Source: a virus
Strand: one strand, 5' to 3'
Virus record (IMG/VR): IMGVR_UViG_3300020153_000001
Location: 62,001 to 126,000 of that record
DNA: 64,000 bases
The notes under the pieces are model-generated. The model saw nothing but the letters and a program-made list of their open reading frames with translations. It had not been told where the DNA came from and searched no databases. Positions 31,997 through 39,621 of this stretch are shown one piece after another. The translations under genes were made by a program, and so were the position numbers. Position 1 is the first letter of the stretch. Each line of letters starts with the position of its first letter.

Positions 31997-32881
31997 CTAC
32001 ACGCATATCATACTCGAGCGCTGTTCTGCATTAGTCGATGTTGTCGGCGTACTTGCTATGTAATCGTATAGCGTCAGTAGAAAAGACGCGTTCTTCGTTT
32101 TTCCCTGCAACACTTCGATACATCGCCTGGGTAAAGACCCTATATACCTGAAAGCAATGGCTTCTGCAAGGTCATACATTGCGTTGGCCGTTGCTTTGTC
32201 AAATAAACTTTCCCTGGCATAATAAGCTAGCATATATGGAATAGAATTGACCGGCTCGTTAACATGCTTTAGCAAATCTAACAAAGGCGGTTCGTGTTCG
32301 TTATTCGGCTTATATCCGAGAAACAGCGGCATAATAGATGGCAGGAAAAATTTATCGTTATCGACTATCTCCTTGAAAGTCTTACCGCAGCAGATCCTGC
32401 AAGCATCGGCGAACGTTAATCTACGCGTGTTGAAGTACTTAGGAATAGCACACGGCTCAAGTAGCTCTGTGTGTCTTAGACTATCAATGTCTGAAACGTC
32501 GACGTTGCTTACTACGCATTTGTGTTCTTCTCCAACGACATCTTCAAATACGCTATCGAACACCTTTTTTGTCTGTTCAGTTCTTAGCGTCTTTACAAAT
32601 AGTTCTCTAAATAGCTTTCTAACAGGCGGTTTAAGCTCCGGATACAGATCGATAACAACCAGTCTAATATCTTCGACGAAATATACCATGCTGGCCTTAA
32701 ACAAAGATTCGTCAACAGTCGATGGCATTATACTTATCATTGCTTTCGTGTTACACAGCTCGTATGCCATTTGTATAATGACGTTTTTGCCGCCGATTAG
32801 TGTTGATGTTTCGCCACTGTCGTAATTAACTATACTGCTAAGTCTGTATAACATACCGGCGTTTCTATATAGAAATAACAT
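31997..32881 (-). CDS. Helical protein, paralogue 2 of the MoxR-VWA neighbourhood
   Basis: Start at 32881 (MLFLYRNAGMLYRLSSIVNY) with GGGAGGG 8 bases upstream; an earlier ATG would overlap the previous gene. 294 residues, mainly helical, with PSIMPLFLGYKPNNEHEPPL in the middle. Its overall layout and position are like those of the flanking proteins, but sequence similarity is weak. Function unknown. Confidence 0.7.
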   Translation of the reverse strand: MLFLYRNAGMLYRLSSIVNYDSGETSTLIGGKNVIIQMAYELCNTKAMISIMPSTVDESLFKASMVYFVEDIRLVVIDLYPELKPPVRKLFRELFVKTLRTEQTKKVFDSVFEDVVGEEHKCVVSNVDVSDIDSLRHTELLEPCAIPKYFNTRRLTFADACRICCGKTFKEIVDNDKFFLPSIMPLFLGYKPNNEHEPPLLDLLKHVNEPVNSIPYMLAYYARESLFDKATANAMYDLAEAIAFRYIGSLPRRCIEVLQGKTKNASFLLTLYDYIASTPTTSTNAEQRSSMICV

Positions 32882-32885
32882 GCTA

Positions 32886-33872
32886 CTACCCTCCCGCAAA
32901 CGCACTGTCAACCACATCCGTGATATACAAGCTATCTAGTTTATTAATGTCTTCGGCAGATAGAGAATAACGCATAAATGTTCTAAACATTGTGTAAGCT
33001 TCCGTTTTTACAAGCGCAGATGCTGTTTTAAGCGCAACATCTGGTAATACTGAAAACGGCGAATTGAACACAATACTAGCAAGATATATCGGATCTGCTT
33101 TACTGTATATGTTACTGACGTATTCGTTCAGTATGAAAGGATTAAATAGTACTGGTAAGGTCGAATGATGCTCTGATATTAAATGTCCTGGTGGAATGTA
33201 CAGTTCCCACAAATAGGACATTGTTACAGGTCCGCGCACAGCACCTTCGTCGGATATTCCCTCTACGAACCTGAACTTCGTCCTGGCAGTGTGGTGTCGC
33301 TTAGCCTGCTTGAAATGCGTCATGTTTGCCAAATACGCCGGCAAATCGGCAAAGTCGTTAATATCACTGGAACTGGTAAATTCGCGCAAACTGGCTGTGG
33401 TCGCTTCTGTAACCTCGGCGACTGCGTTTTTCGACCGACGGCTAACGGCTTTGGCAACTAGCTGGCAAGCACAAATGACGGAGATGTTAGATTTTATCTC
33501 ATATAACTTTTGCTCGTATATTATGTCGAATATTTTTCTTATCTCTTCTTTCGATAAATATGGGAATACCTGCAAAGCTGCGAATATTGGCGCTGAACGA
33601 ATAGCAAGGTCTCGCTGCTCCGGACTTAGTCTATGAATCAGGGTCTCAAGAAGCGTCTCCGGGCAGCGCGTTGCTGCGTCTAGACGTTGTTCTTCCGTTA
33701 ATGCGCCATATCCGTAGATTACAGCCATAACGGGGTAGTCGTCGTAAGCCTTTGCTATATCTTCAACGGAACCATACAACAACGCTAGCAATACGTTACA
33801 TGAGTCTGTCTTCTTCGCCTCTTTCGGCACCACGATTTGTCGTCCTGCGACAAGTTTCGGGTCTGGCCACAT
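32886..33872 (-). CDS. Helical repeat-like protein, paralogue 1 of the MoxR-VWA neighbourhood
   Basis: A 328-residue protein starting MWPDPKLVAGRQIVVPKEAK behind AAGGAAA. Short helical units recur (YGYGALTEEQRLDAATRCPE, IHRLSPEQRDLAIRSAPIFA), giving a HEAT-like look. It follows the VWA gene with a 3-base gap, so it is in the same operon. It could be a substrate or adaptor of the ATPase; unproven. Confidence 0.7.
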   Translation of the reverse strand: MWPDPKLVAGRQIVVPKEAKKTDSCNVLLALLYGSVEDIAKAYDDYPVMAVIYGYGALTEEQRLDAATRCPETLLETLIHRLSPEQRDLAIRSAPIFAALQVFPYLSKEEIRKIFDIIYEQKLYEIKSNISVICACQLVAKAVSRRSKNAVAEVTEATTASLREFTSSSDINDFADLPAYLANMTHFKQAKRHHTARTKFRFVEGISDEGAVRGPVTMSYLWELYIPPGHLISEHHSTLPVLFNPFILNEYVSNIYSKADPIYLASIVFNSPFSVLPDVALKTASALVKTEAYTMFRTFMRYSLSAEDINKLDSLYITDVVDSAFAGG

Positions 33873-33875
33873 CGG

Positions 33876-35243
33876 TCATTTCCTTTTTAAGTGCGGAAAT
33901 AGGTCGTCTAGCATAACATATTGTACCCAGTCTGGAATCTGCCAGTGATCCGGCTTTGTTATAACCGCAATAACCTTCGTCGTTTTCGGCTCTTCGCCCC
34001 ACGGCGTCCAACCGTCTGTGAATACAATAAGGTAATCTAGGGGTTTGCCCTGATTCATCTCCTCGATCTGCTTTATCATTTTACCCACGTCCGTGCCGCC
34101 TTCGCCTATTAGAATAGGCTTTTGGCCTCGGCATAGTTTCTGCACACTATTGACGTCGGTATCGCCGGAATAGAACATGATCTCGCTATATTTATCGTTT
34201 CTTACAAACGCGTTTACGCATTGAATGCACATGCGAAGCTCGTGTTCAAGCTCCATACTTCCAGATGTGTCAATGAGTACCCCTACACGAGCGTAGTTAC
34301 CTGTATATGGCGGAATGACATAGCCCATTCTATATTGTTCAACGTACTGTCTGCGGCGTACTCGTGTAATGTCGAGATTCGATGACCCGCTCTTATGAGA
34401 CATTCGCCTTGCGTCGGTAAGTAATTTAATGAGCTTTCCTATACTCGCGTTACAACCAAATTCTTCTAGTTCTCTAAGTACGTTACCCCTTGACGTACCG
34501 CGCTGCAAGTGCATAATGGTCTCCCTTGCTATATCTATTAAGTTGGAGACCGTCTGTTGAGATGGGGCCGCATTGGTATCGCTCTCCCATGGTTGAGGCT
34601 GCCCGTGCACGGCGGAACCGGCGTGAGCACGAATAATGTCTTCATCTATATTACCGCCAGACTTGGTGTTACTTACACCATTAGAACATTCTGAGGCGTT
34701 GCCTGACTCACCGGTATTGGACTGATCGTCCGCCGATCTTATCTTGTCCTTTATCTCCTGAAGCTTTCTATATAGATCGTTTAGTCTATTCTGTGCCTCT
34801 TTTGGTAGCTGGTCGATGCTTGACGACGACAATCTACTAACATAGTCCTCTACGGTAAGACCGTAAGGTAGGCCATAAAAGATAGGGTCAATAAGAAAAC
34901 GCTTAGCAAAGTCGTGTGATAAAGCTCCGAGGTCCTTCATGAACGAATATAGCGCCATCCTTGCAGCTATTGTCCATGTTTCTGGAGAACAAACCTTAAA
35001 CTGTTCATATCTGTCAGCGTGGTGCAATACAAGATGGAACATGTCCCTGATAATGAAGAACGGCAGAAGGAGGATATCCTCTTCTGTGACACGACGGTCG
35101 ACGTACATTACCATACGCTTTGATAGCCCAGCTACTGGGAGCATTGGATGATCGACAACGACAATTGGCATTTCCATAATCATCTCTTTTAGATACGGGA
35201 ACTTACTGGCTGCTTGTAGCTTGGCAACAGCAAAGTCTTCCAT
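33876..35243 (-). CDS. VWA-domain protein partnered with MoxR ATPase
   Basis: A 455-residue protein; start at 35243 (MEDFAVAKLQAASKFPYLKE) with AAGGAG. The C-terminal 180 residues are a VWA domain: ARVGVLIDTSGSMELEHEL supplies the MIDAS DxSGS, then GEGGTDVG and VFTDGWTPWG. The N-terminal part has FHLVLHHADRYEQF, reminiscent of the metallopeptidase-like domain found with VWA in DUF2201-type proteins, though the usual Glu is missing. Such proteins work with MoxR AAA+ ATPases in remodelling or metal insertion. It follows the ATPase gene by 10 bases. Confidence 0.85.
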   Translation of the reverse strand: MEDFAVAKLQAASKFPYLKEMIMEMPIVVVDHPMLPVAGLSKRMVMYVDRRVTEEDILLLPFFIIRDMFHLVLHHADRYEQFKVCSPETWTIAARMALYSFMKDLGALSHDFAKRFLIDPIFYGLPYGLTVEDYVSRLSSSSIDQLPKEAQNRLNDLYRKLQEIKDKIRSADDQSNTGESGNASECSNGVSNTKSGGNIDEDIIRAHAGSAVHGQPQPWESDTNAAPSQQTVSNLIDIARETIMHLQRGTSRGNVLRELEEFGCNASIGKLIKLLTDARRMSHKSGSSNLDITRVRRRQYVEQYRMGYVIPPYTGNYARVGVLIDTSGSMELEHELRMCIQCVNAFVRNDKYSEIMFYSGDTDVNSVQKLCRGQKPILIGEGGTDVGKMIKQIEEMNQGKPLDYLIVFTDGWTPWGEEPKTTKVIAVITKPDHWQIPDWVQYVMLDDLFPHLKRK

Positions 35244-35253
35244 ATCGGTCTCC

Positions 35254-36363
35254 TTACATTGCGCTACGAAGTTTTGTTGCAAGCGGCATGATAAGTGATA
35301 CGATATCAGGCGGTAATACAAGGTCGGGCTTTCTGCGATGCAATAAATGCACCATCAAGGCCGAGAATTCGCCGTGCCCGTTATGATATAGCTCTTCAAT
35401 AAGATTAAACACACCGCGGCATTCTTCGCTGTTCTCTAGATCAACAGCGGCACAGGCTGACCCGACAATGATATATAGCTGATCCAACCGGTACCCTCTT
35501 AATACCTTAAGCCCTTTTGCGGCTTTCTGAATCAATTCCTTAACATCTGGCAGATCTAACTGTTCGAGATATTCACAGAATGCCCCGGCTGCTTGTTTGC
35601 CGACACAACCGCTCGCGATACGGAAGATATTTTCCTTATAGATACCAGCGGCTTTAGCGCCGGCAAGCGCCCGACGCGCCAGATCCCATGACCGGCGCGT
35701 AGGAACGGGCTGATTTGTCATGCCCTTGACGTCCTTTGCAGCGAATGTGATGAACTGATGCGACGTCTTAAGAAAACCGCTGATGTAGCCGCCAATCTCA
35801 GGCAGATATTTGCTCCAATCCTCCTTCGATATTTTCGGGACGCTTGGAACCTCAATATCAAAGCTCATATCAGGTGAGATCATGTGGGTCATCCACCTAT
35901 CATCGTCAGGCTGCCAGTCGAAGCAGCATACACGTGTAATAAATGGAATAGAGAATAGTGACGAGTTTGTGCCGGTTTCGACAGGGTTACCGGCGAGAAC
36001 GAACCACGTGTGATCTGGGATTTTATAGGCTCCAACGCGGCGATGGGACAGAATTGTCAGCATTCGCAATTGATATGACTCGTCAAGTCCAGACGCCTCG
36101 TCAAAGAAGATAATCGACGGTTCTGAGCTAGCTACCTGTACCCACTCTGGAGGGGTATATTTCATGACGCCTTCTTTAATATCGATATATGGCAGACCCG
36201 TTACTTCGATGGGGTCACCCTGATGGACAATAGCACTATAGCACCGTCGCCCGAGTTTCTTGGCAACGAGCTCGATAGACGTTGTTTTTCCGCTCCCAGC
36301 AGGACCGCACAGATAGATAGGAACACCGGTCTGCATAACAACGAACGGCGTACTGTCAAACAT
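35254..36363 (-). CDS. MoxR-type AAA+ ATPase
   Basis: A 369-residue protein. Walker A is YLCGPAGSGKTTSIEL (residues 17-32), Walker B is PSIIFFDEASGLDE and sensor 1 is FVLAGNPVETGTNSS. These identify the MoxR/CobS-like AAA+ family, which forms rings and remodels partner complexes, usually with a VWA protein, as here. CobS-like genes occur in many large phages. AAGGAG precedes the ATG, and the gene overlaps the 117-residue gene by 8 bases. Confidence 0.88.
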   Translation of the reverse strand: MFDSTPFVVMQTGVPIYLCGPAGSGKTTSIELVAKKLGRRCYSAIVHQGDPIEVTGLPYIDIKEGVMKYTPPEWVQVASSEPSIIFFDEASGLDESYQLRMLTILSHRRVGAYKIPDHTWFVLAGNPVETGTNSSLFSIPFITRVCCFDWQPDDDRWMTHMISPDMSFDIEVPSVPKISKEDWSKYLPEIGGYISGFLKTSHQFITFAAKDVKGMTNQPVPTRRSWDLARRALAGAKAAGIYKENIFRIASGCVGKQAAGAFCEYLEQLDLPDVKELIQKAAKGLKVLRGYRLDQLYIIVGSACAAVDLENSEECRGVFNLIEELYHNGHGEFSALMVHLLHRRKPDLVLPPDIVSLIMPLATKLRSAM

Positions 36364-36709
36364 TCGCAGTCTCCTTAGTTAAAGGGGTTTCTACTAGCCG
36401 CAACAGAACGTAGTTTCGGTTGGCAGCTTCGGGGTCGCAGTGTGGTAACTCTTTATGAATGTTCTCTATGTGAATGCTATATTTCTTGTCGTCGTACTTA
36501 AGCTCCAGCACATCTCCTATCTTTCGAGTTGTGACAATAATAGAATACTTTCTTGGTGGTTTCTTATGACCAGGGTATAAAAGCTCGATCTCGCGCCAGA
36601 ATTGCAGTCGAAGGCTGACTCTAGATCTAGTCATTTTCTTAACAGAAAATGTAATAGGAGGGCTAGCCACATAGAGCTTAGCCTTCTGGTAAAGGACGAG
36701 TAATTCCAT
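36356..36709 (-). CDS. Hypothetical protein between RT and MoxR, 117 aa
   Basis: Start at 36709 (MELLVLYQKAKLYVASPPIT) with GGAGC 8 bases upstream. It is basic in the middle (KKMTRSRVSLRLQF, GHKKPPRKYSII) and could bind nucleic acid. It begins 4 bases after the RT stop and overlaps the ATPase start, so it is co-translated with both. No family was recognised. Confidence 0.75.
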   Translation of the reverse strand: MELLVLYQKAKLYVASPPITFSVKKMTRSRVSLRLQFWREIELLYPGHKKPPRKYSIIVTTRKIGDVLELKYDDKKYSIHIENIHKELPHCDPEAANRNYVLLRLVETPLTKETANV

Positions 36710-36713
36710 CTTG

Positions 36714-37679
36714 TTAGCTCCACGCCCCAAAGGTTGTCGAGATCGTCGATTTTGCCCATTCTTCGTTCTTCCTTTCTACAAACTTCTTCCACGATAAAAG
36801 TCCTTTTGTCTGATTTGATTCGGGGTAAAACTTCATCATAAATCGAAGTCTACGCTTAACAGCTCTCGTAATATGACAACCGTGTTCGTCCACGGCTAGG
36901 CCAAGGATGTGTTTGCGACCCTCTTTCACGTCTTGTAATTTTACCTTACACAAGGAGAACTCTTTTAGACATTCTTTGAGATAATTTAGCACCTCATCCG
37001 CCATACTCTTGTCGTTAAATGAGAAGACCATATCGTCTGCATACCGCGTGTATACGACATTATTACGCATCGCCCATTGCCATATGCGTATATCATTTTC
37101 TAGAAACGCGAAATTAGACAGAATGGGACTTGTTGGGAATCCTTGGGGAAGCGCTAACGAGCTTGCAAAATTGTATGGCGGACTAAACGTTCTATTTTCA
37201 AAATCGTATGGCGAGATAAATTTGTTATCTGCAAAATCGAACGATAGCGGTGATAGAAGTGGCCTCCTTATCAGTTCAAATGAAAATTTTCGCATAACGT
37301 TGTGGTAATTCTCAACAGCGCGGCTCAGCTTGCAATTGTGGAAGAAATCTACGATATCTACGGACAGGCTATACCTACAGCCACAGTGGGGTATCGCGGC
37401 GTCGACGACATTACCGCCAATCGTAAAACCGTATACGGGGATATTTTTGTATCTTCGCGTTTGCACAAAATGCTTGTAATTGCGAGTAAGCTGTCGCGCA
37501 ATTTTTCTCATTATTTTTCTCTGTGCTTTGTCGGGAATAAAAATTAATCGAATCCTGCCGTCCGGCTTTTTAATCTCCCGTCTATAAATATTTCCGCCTG
37601 GCAGCTTGTAATATCTCAACCGTAGTGAGTTGTCCCTAATAATAACAACACGCTCTGGCACCTCGTAAACTTTTCCCAT
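36714..37679 (-). CDS. Reverse transcriptase, retron-like
   Basis: A 321-residue RT, the length of retron RTs. The fingers carry KKPDGRIRLIFIPDKAQRKI. Motif A is SLSVDIVDFFHNC, motif B ALPQGFPTSPILSNFAF and motif C VVYTRYADDMVFSF with the catalytic YADD. The thumb has ILGLAVDEHGCHITRAVKRR. The TSP in motif B argues against a diversity-generating RT, which usually has SQ there. The retron-typical VTG and NAxxH motifs are not clearly present (LGL replaces VTG). AAAGGAC precedes the ATG. Upstream lies a 1-kb field of structured DNA including a retron-like module. Confidence 0.88.
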   Translation of the reverse strand: MGKVYEVPERVVIIRDNSLRLRYYKLPGGNIYRREIKKPDGRIRLIFIPDKAQRKIMRKIARQLTRNYKHFVQTRRYKNIPVYGFTIGGNVVDAAIPHCGCRYSLSVDIVDFFHNCKLSRAVENYHNVMRKFSFELIRRPLLSPLSFDFADNKFISPYDFENRTFSPPYNFASSLALPQGFPTSPILSNFAFLENDIRIWQWAMRNNVVYTRYADDMVFSFNDKSMADEVLNYLKECLKEFSLCKVKLQDVKEGRKHILGLAVDEHGCHITRAVKRRLRFMMKFYPESNQTKGLLSWKKFVERKNEEWAKSTISTTFGAWS

Positions 37680-37718
37680 AACAGTCCTTTCAGGCGCAGC
37701 GGCAACTGAACAAAAAAT

Positions 37719-37882
37719 GGGCGGCCGCCGTCGAGGGGGGTATCGGTGCTGTGGACGGCTTTAGCCGGGCCACAGTAATACCGATGCCTACCTGACAGAC
37801 CTGGTTTTTTTTAGCTCGGGTCTCCGGTCGGGTCATCAACCAGCCGAGCGCACCGAGCGAATAAATGCACGGCGGCCGCCCT
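37719..37882 (-). ncRNA. Closed structured module A (nearest the RT gene)
   Basis: GGGCGGCCGCCGT (37720-37732) pairs with ACGGCGGCCGCCC (37869-37881). Inside, ATCGGT/ACCGAT stacks on CTGTGG/CCACAG around CGGCTTTAGCCG, and a second hairpin uses CTCGG/CCGAG. On the minus strand the closing stem is followed by ATTTTTTG, so it may end as a terminator 40 bases before the RT start. Confidence 0.6.
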
Positions 37883-37896
37883 TTTACCGTTTAGAT

Positions 37897-37916
37897 TTTT
37901 GACTCCGGAGTCAAAA
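37897..37916. repeat. 20-bp palindrome, copy 14
   Basis: Between structured modules A and E, about 220 bp upstream of the RT gene. Confidence 0.95.
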
Positions 37917-37929
37917 ACTTACGCCACGA

Positions 37930-38054
37930 CAAAACCCTGCGGTTGCAATAAGTGTATCAGCAGGGTCCGGCGCAGATAGCCACCGCCCCTAGGAACTAGA
38001 ATGGTGTGCCGGCGGCAGAACCGTTCTGCCGAACTACCGGCGGCGCCAGACCCT
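37930..38054 (-). ncRNA. Closed structured module E
   Basis: GGGTCCGGCGC pairs with GCGCCAGACCC (38044-38054) with one G-U. Inside, GCCGG/CCGGC encloses GGCAGAA-CCG-TTCTGCC, and CACC/GGTG forms another arm. A neighbouring hairpin ACCCTGC/GCAGGGT shares bases with the outer stem, so two folds compete. Confidence 0.5.
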
Positions 38055-38108
38055 TATCGACTAAAAAATAGTAATCTGATGAAGGCTAAATATTTTTGTT
38101 AATATATT

Positions 38109-38270
38109 CTGCCGCGCTAGCCAGTCCGTATCGAACGGATAACTAGAACTGCGAAGCGAAGCAACCGCTGCAGCGAGCAAGTTCTAGTTAGTCCTGTGTT
38201 CTAGGGCATTTTTTCGCCGATCATTCGTTCGTACGTCGGCGACACGCATACGGACTGGCTAGCGCGGCAG
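38109..38270 (-). ncRNA. Retron-like module D (a1-msr-msd-a2 arrangement)
   Basis: A perfect 23-bp inverted repeat (38109-38131 with 38248-38270; arms begin CTGCCGCGCTAGCCAGTCCG). Read on the minus strand, the same strand as the RT, the order is: arm a1, a 7-bp hairpin TCGCCGA/TCGGCGA, a single-stranded AAAAAATGCCCTAGAACACA, a long hairpin based on AACTAGAACT/AGTTCTAGTT with GGA/TCC, then arm a2. This is the layout of a retron RNA. The gap to the RT (430 bases) is longer than usual. Confidence 0.6.
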
Positions 38271-38408
38271 GGCGGACGGGTCAATATGCTGCTATCGTAT
38301 GGGATTTAGCCGGCTCCGGGCTAACTCTCATAACCACGCAGGATTTACGCCGGGCTCGTGCCCGGCGTCAGGCATAGCAGCTGCGTTGTAAACAATTCGT
38401 CCGCCCTG
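38268..38408 (-). ncRNA. Closed structured module B
   Basis: CAGGGCGGACG (38269-38279) pairs with CGTCCGCCCTG (38398-38408). Inside is CTGCTAT/ATAGCAG, then hairpins TTAGCC-GGCTCCG-GGCTAA and CGCCGGGC-TCGT-GCCCGGCG, a cloverleaf-like fold. It abuts module D. TATATA lies just upstream on the minus strand. Confidence 0.55.
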
Positions 38409-38458
38409 TAGCTTATATATCAAAGCAACCTCGCATTAAACAGAGGATTAGTTGCTAA

Positions 38459-38515
38459 TAAAAAACGCCAGCGGGGTTTTATGGCCGCTGGCGACTGACC
38501 AGCGTCAGGCTGGTC
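38459..38515 (-). terminator. Double hairpin terminator after module C
   Basis: On the minus strand CTGACCAG-CCTGACG-CTGGTCAG is followed by CGCCAGCGG/CCGCTGGCG and TTTTTTATT. Strong signal for the end of the module C transcript. Confidence 0.85.
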
Positions 38516-38521
38516 AGATTG

Positions 38522-38721
38522 TGCCGACATCGCTGCGAAAACTTCCTTACGAGGCGATGGCCGAGACGTTCACCCGTCGAGGCCGAGCCGAGTGAGCCGA
38601 AGTTTTACCAGCCATCCACCTTGGTTTTCGCCGGTCGGTTAAACCGGCGTCAAGCATGTCGGCTTTTCGGCCTAAAAGGCCGATAGATAAAAAAACAAAT
38701 GGAGACCATTAAATTGGTCCC
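38522..38721 (-). ncRNA. Closed structured module C with hairpin leader
   Basis: From the inferred start at 38721, the minus strand gives a leader hairpin GGACCA/TGGTCC followed by a T7-containing stretch, then GCCGACAT (38656-38663) pairing with ATGTCGGC (38523-38530). Inside are AAAACTTC/GAAGTTTT and GCCGG/CCGGC. The unit ends at the double terminator. No credible frame. Confidence 0.6.
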
Positions 38722-38756
38722 CAATATTAAATGCCGGTGTTTTCAAAAAATATTCA
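38722..38756 (-). promoter_or_regulatory. Cassette promoter element (module C)
   Basis: The minus strand reads TTTTGAAAACACCGGCATTT, then AATATT. Inferred start G at 38721. It places the RNA array in the same promoter class as the accessory units. Confidence 0.55.
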
Positions 38757-38763
38757 GGGATAA

Positions 38764-39372
38764 CTAAGTCTCCGGCCGCTTAAATACAGCATCGACGTTT
38801 TTTAGACTCCAAACACCCCTCTTGTTTTTACGAGCCTGTTCCTCTTCGCTTTTCCACCATTTGCCCGTGCATCTAGCTAACCCTTCTTTTACCAATTGCT
38901 GCTGCACGCACTGGCCATATTCGTTATACACGACACCGCAGTCGTCCGGTTCTCCTTTGATTTGCTTTACGAATATACGCTGTCCAGCCACAAGTTTATT
39001 GAGTGCCCGCCTTGCTTCGTCGCCAAACGGAGCTTCAATAGCCGGTGTTTCAATACCGGAGAGGTATATTCTGTCGCGCAATAGTATGGCTCTTTTGATA
39101 AGAATTGTTCTCCCGTTTACAGCCCTGATAGCGTCGACATAATATTCATTTACGAAAACGTCGTCTGAACTATCGGGCGCGCAGCTAAAGCTTAGTATGG
39201 AAAGGCTTATCGCTATTGCGGTTGCAGTACTAAATCCGATGACGAATTCAGGATGTTCGTTGACCATATATTTCATACCCTCATAAATGCAATTAAAAAA
39301 CAGAGCCAATAAGCTAAATAACGTCCTTAGTATGGATAGCAGAATGCTGAGAATGGACTGCACTATCGTCAT
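38764..39372 (-). CDS. Membrane-anchored staphylococcal-nuclease-like protein
   Basis: A 202-residue protein. Two N-terminal hydrophobic stretches (SILSILLSILRTLFSLLALF and VIGFSTATAIAISLSILSF) anchor it. Residues 75-195 follow the SNase fold (RIYLSGIETPAIEAPFGDEA, LVAGQRIFVKQI, SEEEQARKNKRGVW). The arginines expected before the L-x-GI turn and in the D-x-Y-GR turn are replaced (IYLSGI, DDCGVVYNE), so nuclease activity may be lost. It could be a binding or structural relic, or an exclusion factor. Confidence 0.75.
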   Translation of the reverse strand: MTIVQSILSILLSILRTLFSLLALFFNCIYEGMKYMVNEHPEFVIGFSTATAIAISLSILSFSCAPDSSDDVFVNEYYVDAIRAVNGRTILIKRAILLRDRIYLSGIETPAIEAPFGDEARRALNKLVAGQRIFVKQIKGEPDDCGVVYNEYGQCVQQQLVKEGLARCTGKWWKSEEEQARKNKRGVWSLKNVDAVFKRPET

Positions 39373-39378
39373 TTGGTT

Positions 39379-39621
39379 TTACCTCTTTTTTATGATCTTA
39401 TAGACCGGCACTAAAGTGCTCTTGCCGGTTATATCGTATCCTCGTCTGAAGCTAACTTTAACTAGACCGCGTTCATACAGCCGACGAAGCCGTCTTTGAA
39501 CTGTAGTGATAGACAGGCCCGTCTTTTCGGCGATCTCTCTAGACGACATACCATCGATAGCATTTTCTATACGACGCAGCTCAGAAACGACTTCATTGAT
39601 AGTTATTTTATCGTTTGACAT
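39379..39621 (-). CDS. Small winged helix-turn-helix regulator
   Basis: An 80-residue protein. MSSREIAEKTGLSITTVQRR followed by LRRLYERGLVKVSFRRGY is a clear winged helix: helix, recognition helix, beta wing. It is likely a DNA-binding transcription regulator. It is the only small regulator seen in the window and therefore a candidate for binding the dispersed palindrome or cassette promoters; this is inference. It overlaps the upstream gene by 14 bases. Confidence 0.8.
   Translation of the reverse strand: MSNDKITINEVVSELRRIENAIDGMSSREIAEKTGLSITTVQRRLRRLYERGLVKVSFRRGYDITGKSTLVPVYKIIKKR

Noticed and set aside
37849-37872. Tenth cassette promoter near module A
   Set aside because: GTGCATTTAT resembles the element but lacks GGC, and the predicted +1 is a C; it overlaps the closing stem of module A.
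38522-38664. RNase P RNA in the structured array
   Set aside because: The expected GAGGAAAGTCC and ACAGAAA elements are absent.
5251-38756. Cassette promoters as proven sigma-54 sites
   Set aside because: The GG-N10-GC spacing fits some copies, but others lack the upstream GG, and the -12 part is GGCA rather than TTGCA. Kept only as one possibility.
36714-38760. Diversity-generating retroelement
   Set aside because: The RT has TSP rather than the SQ usual in that class, and I see no template/variable repeat pair with adenine-specific changes.
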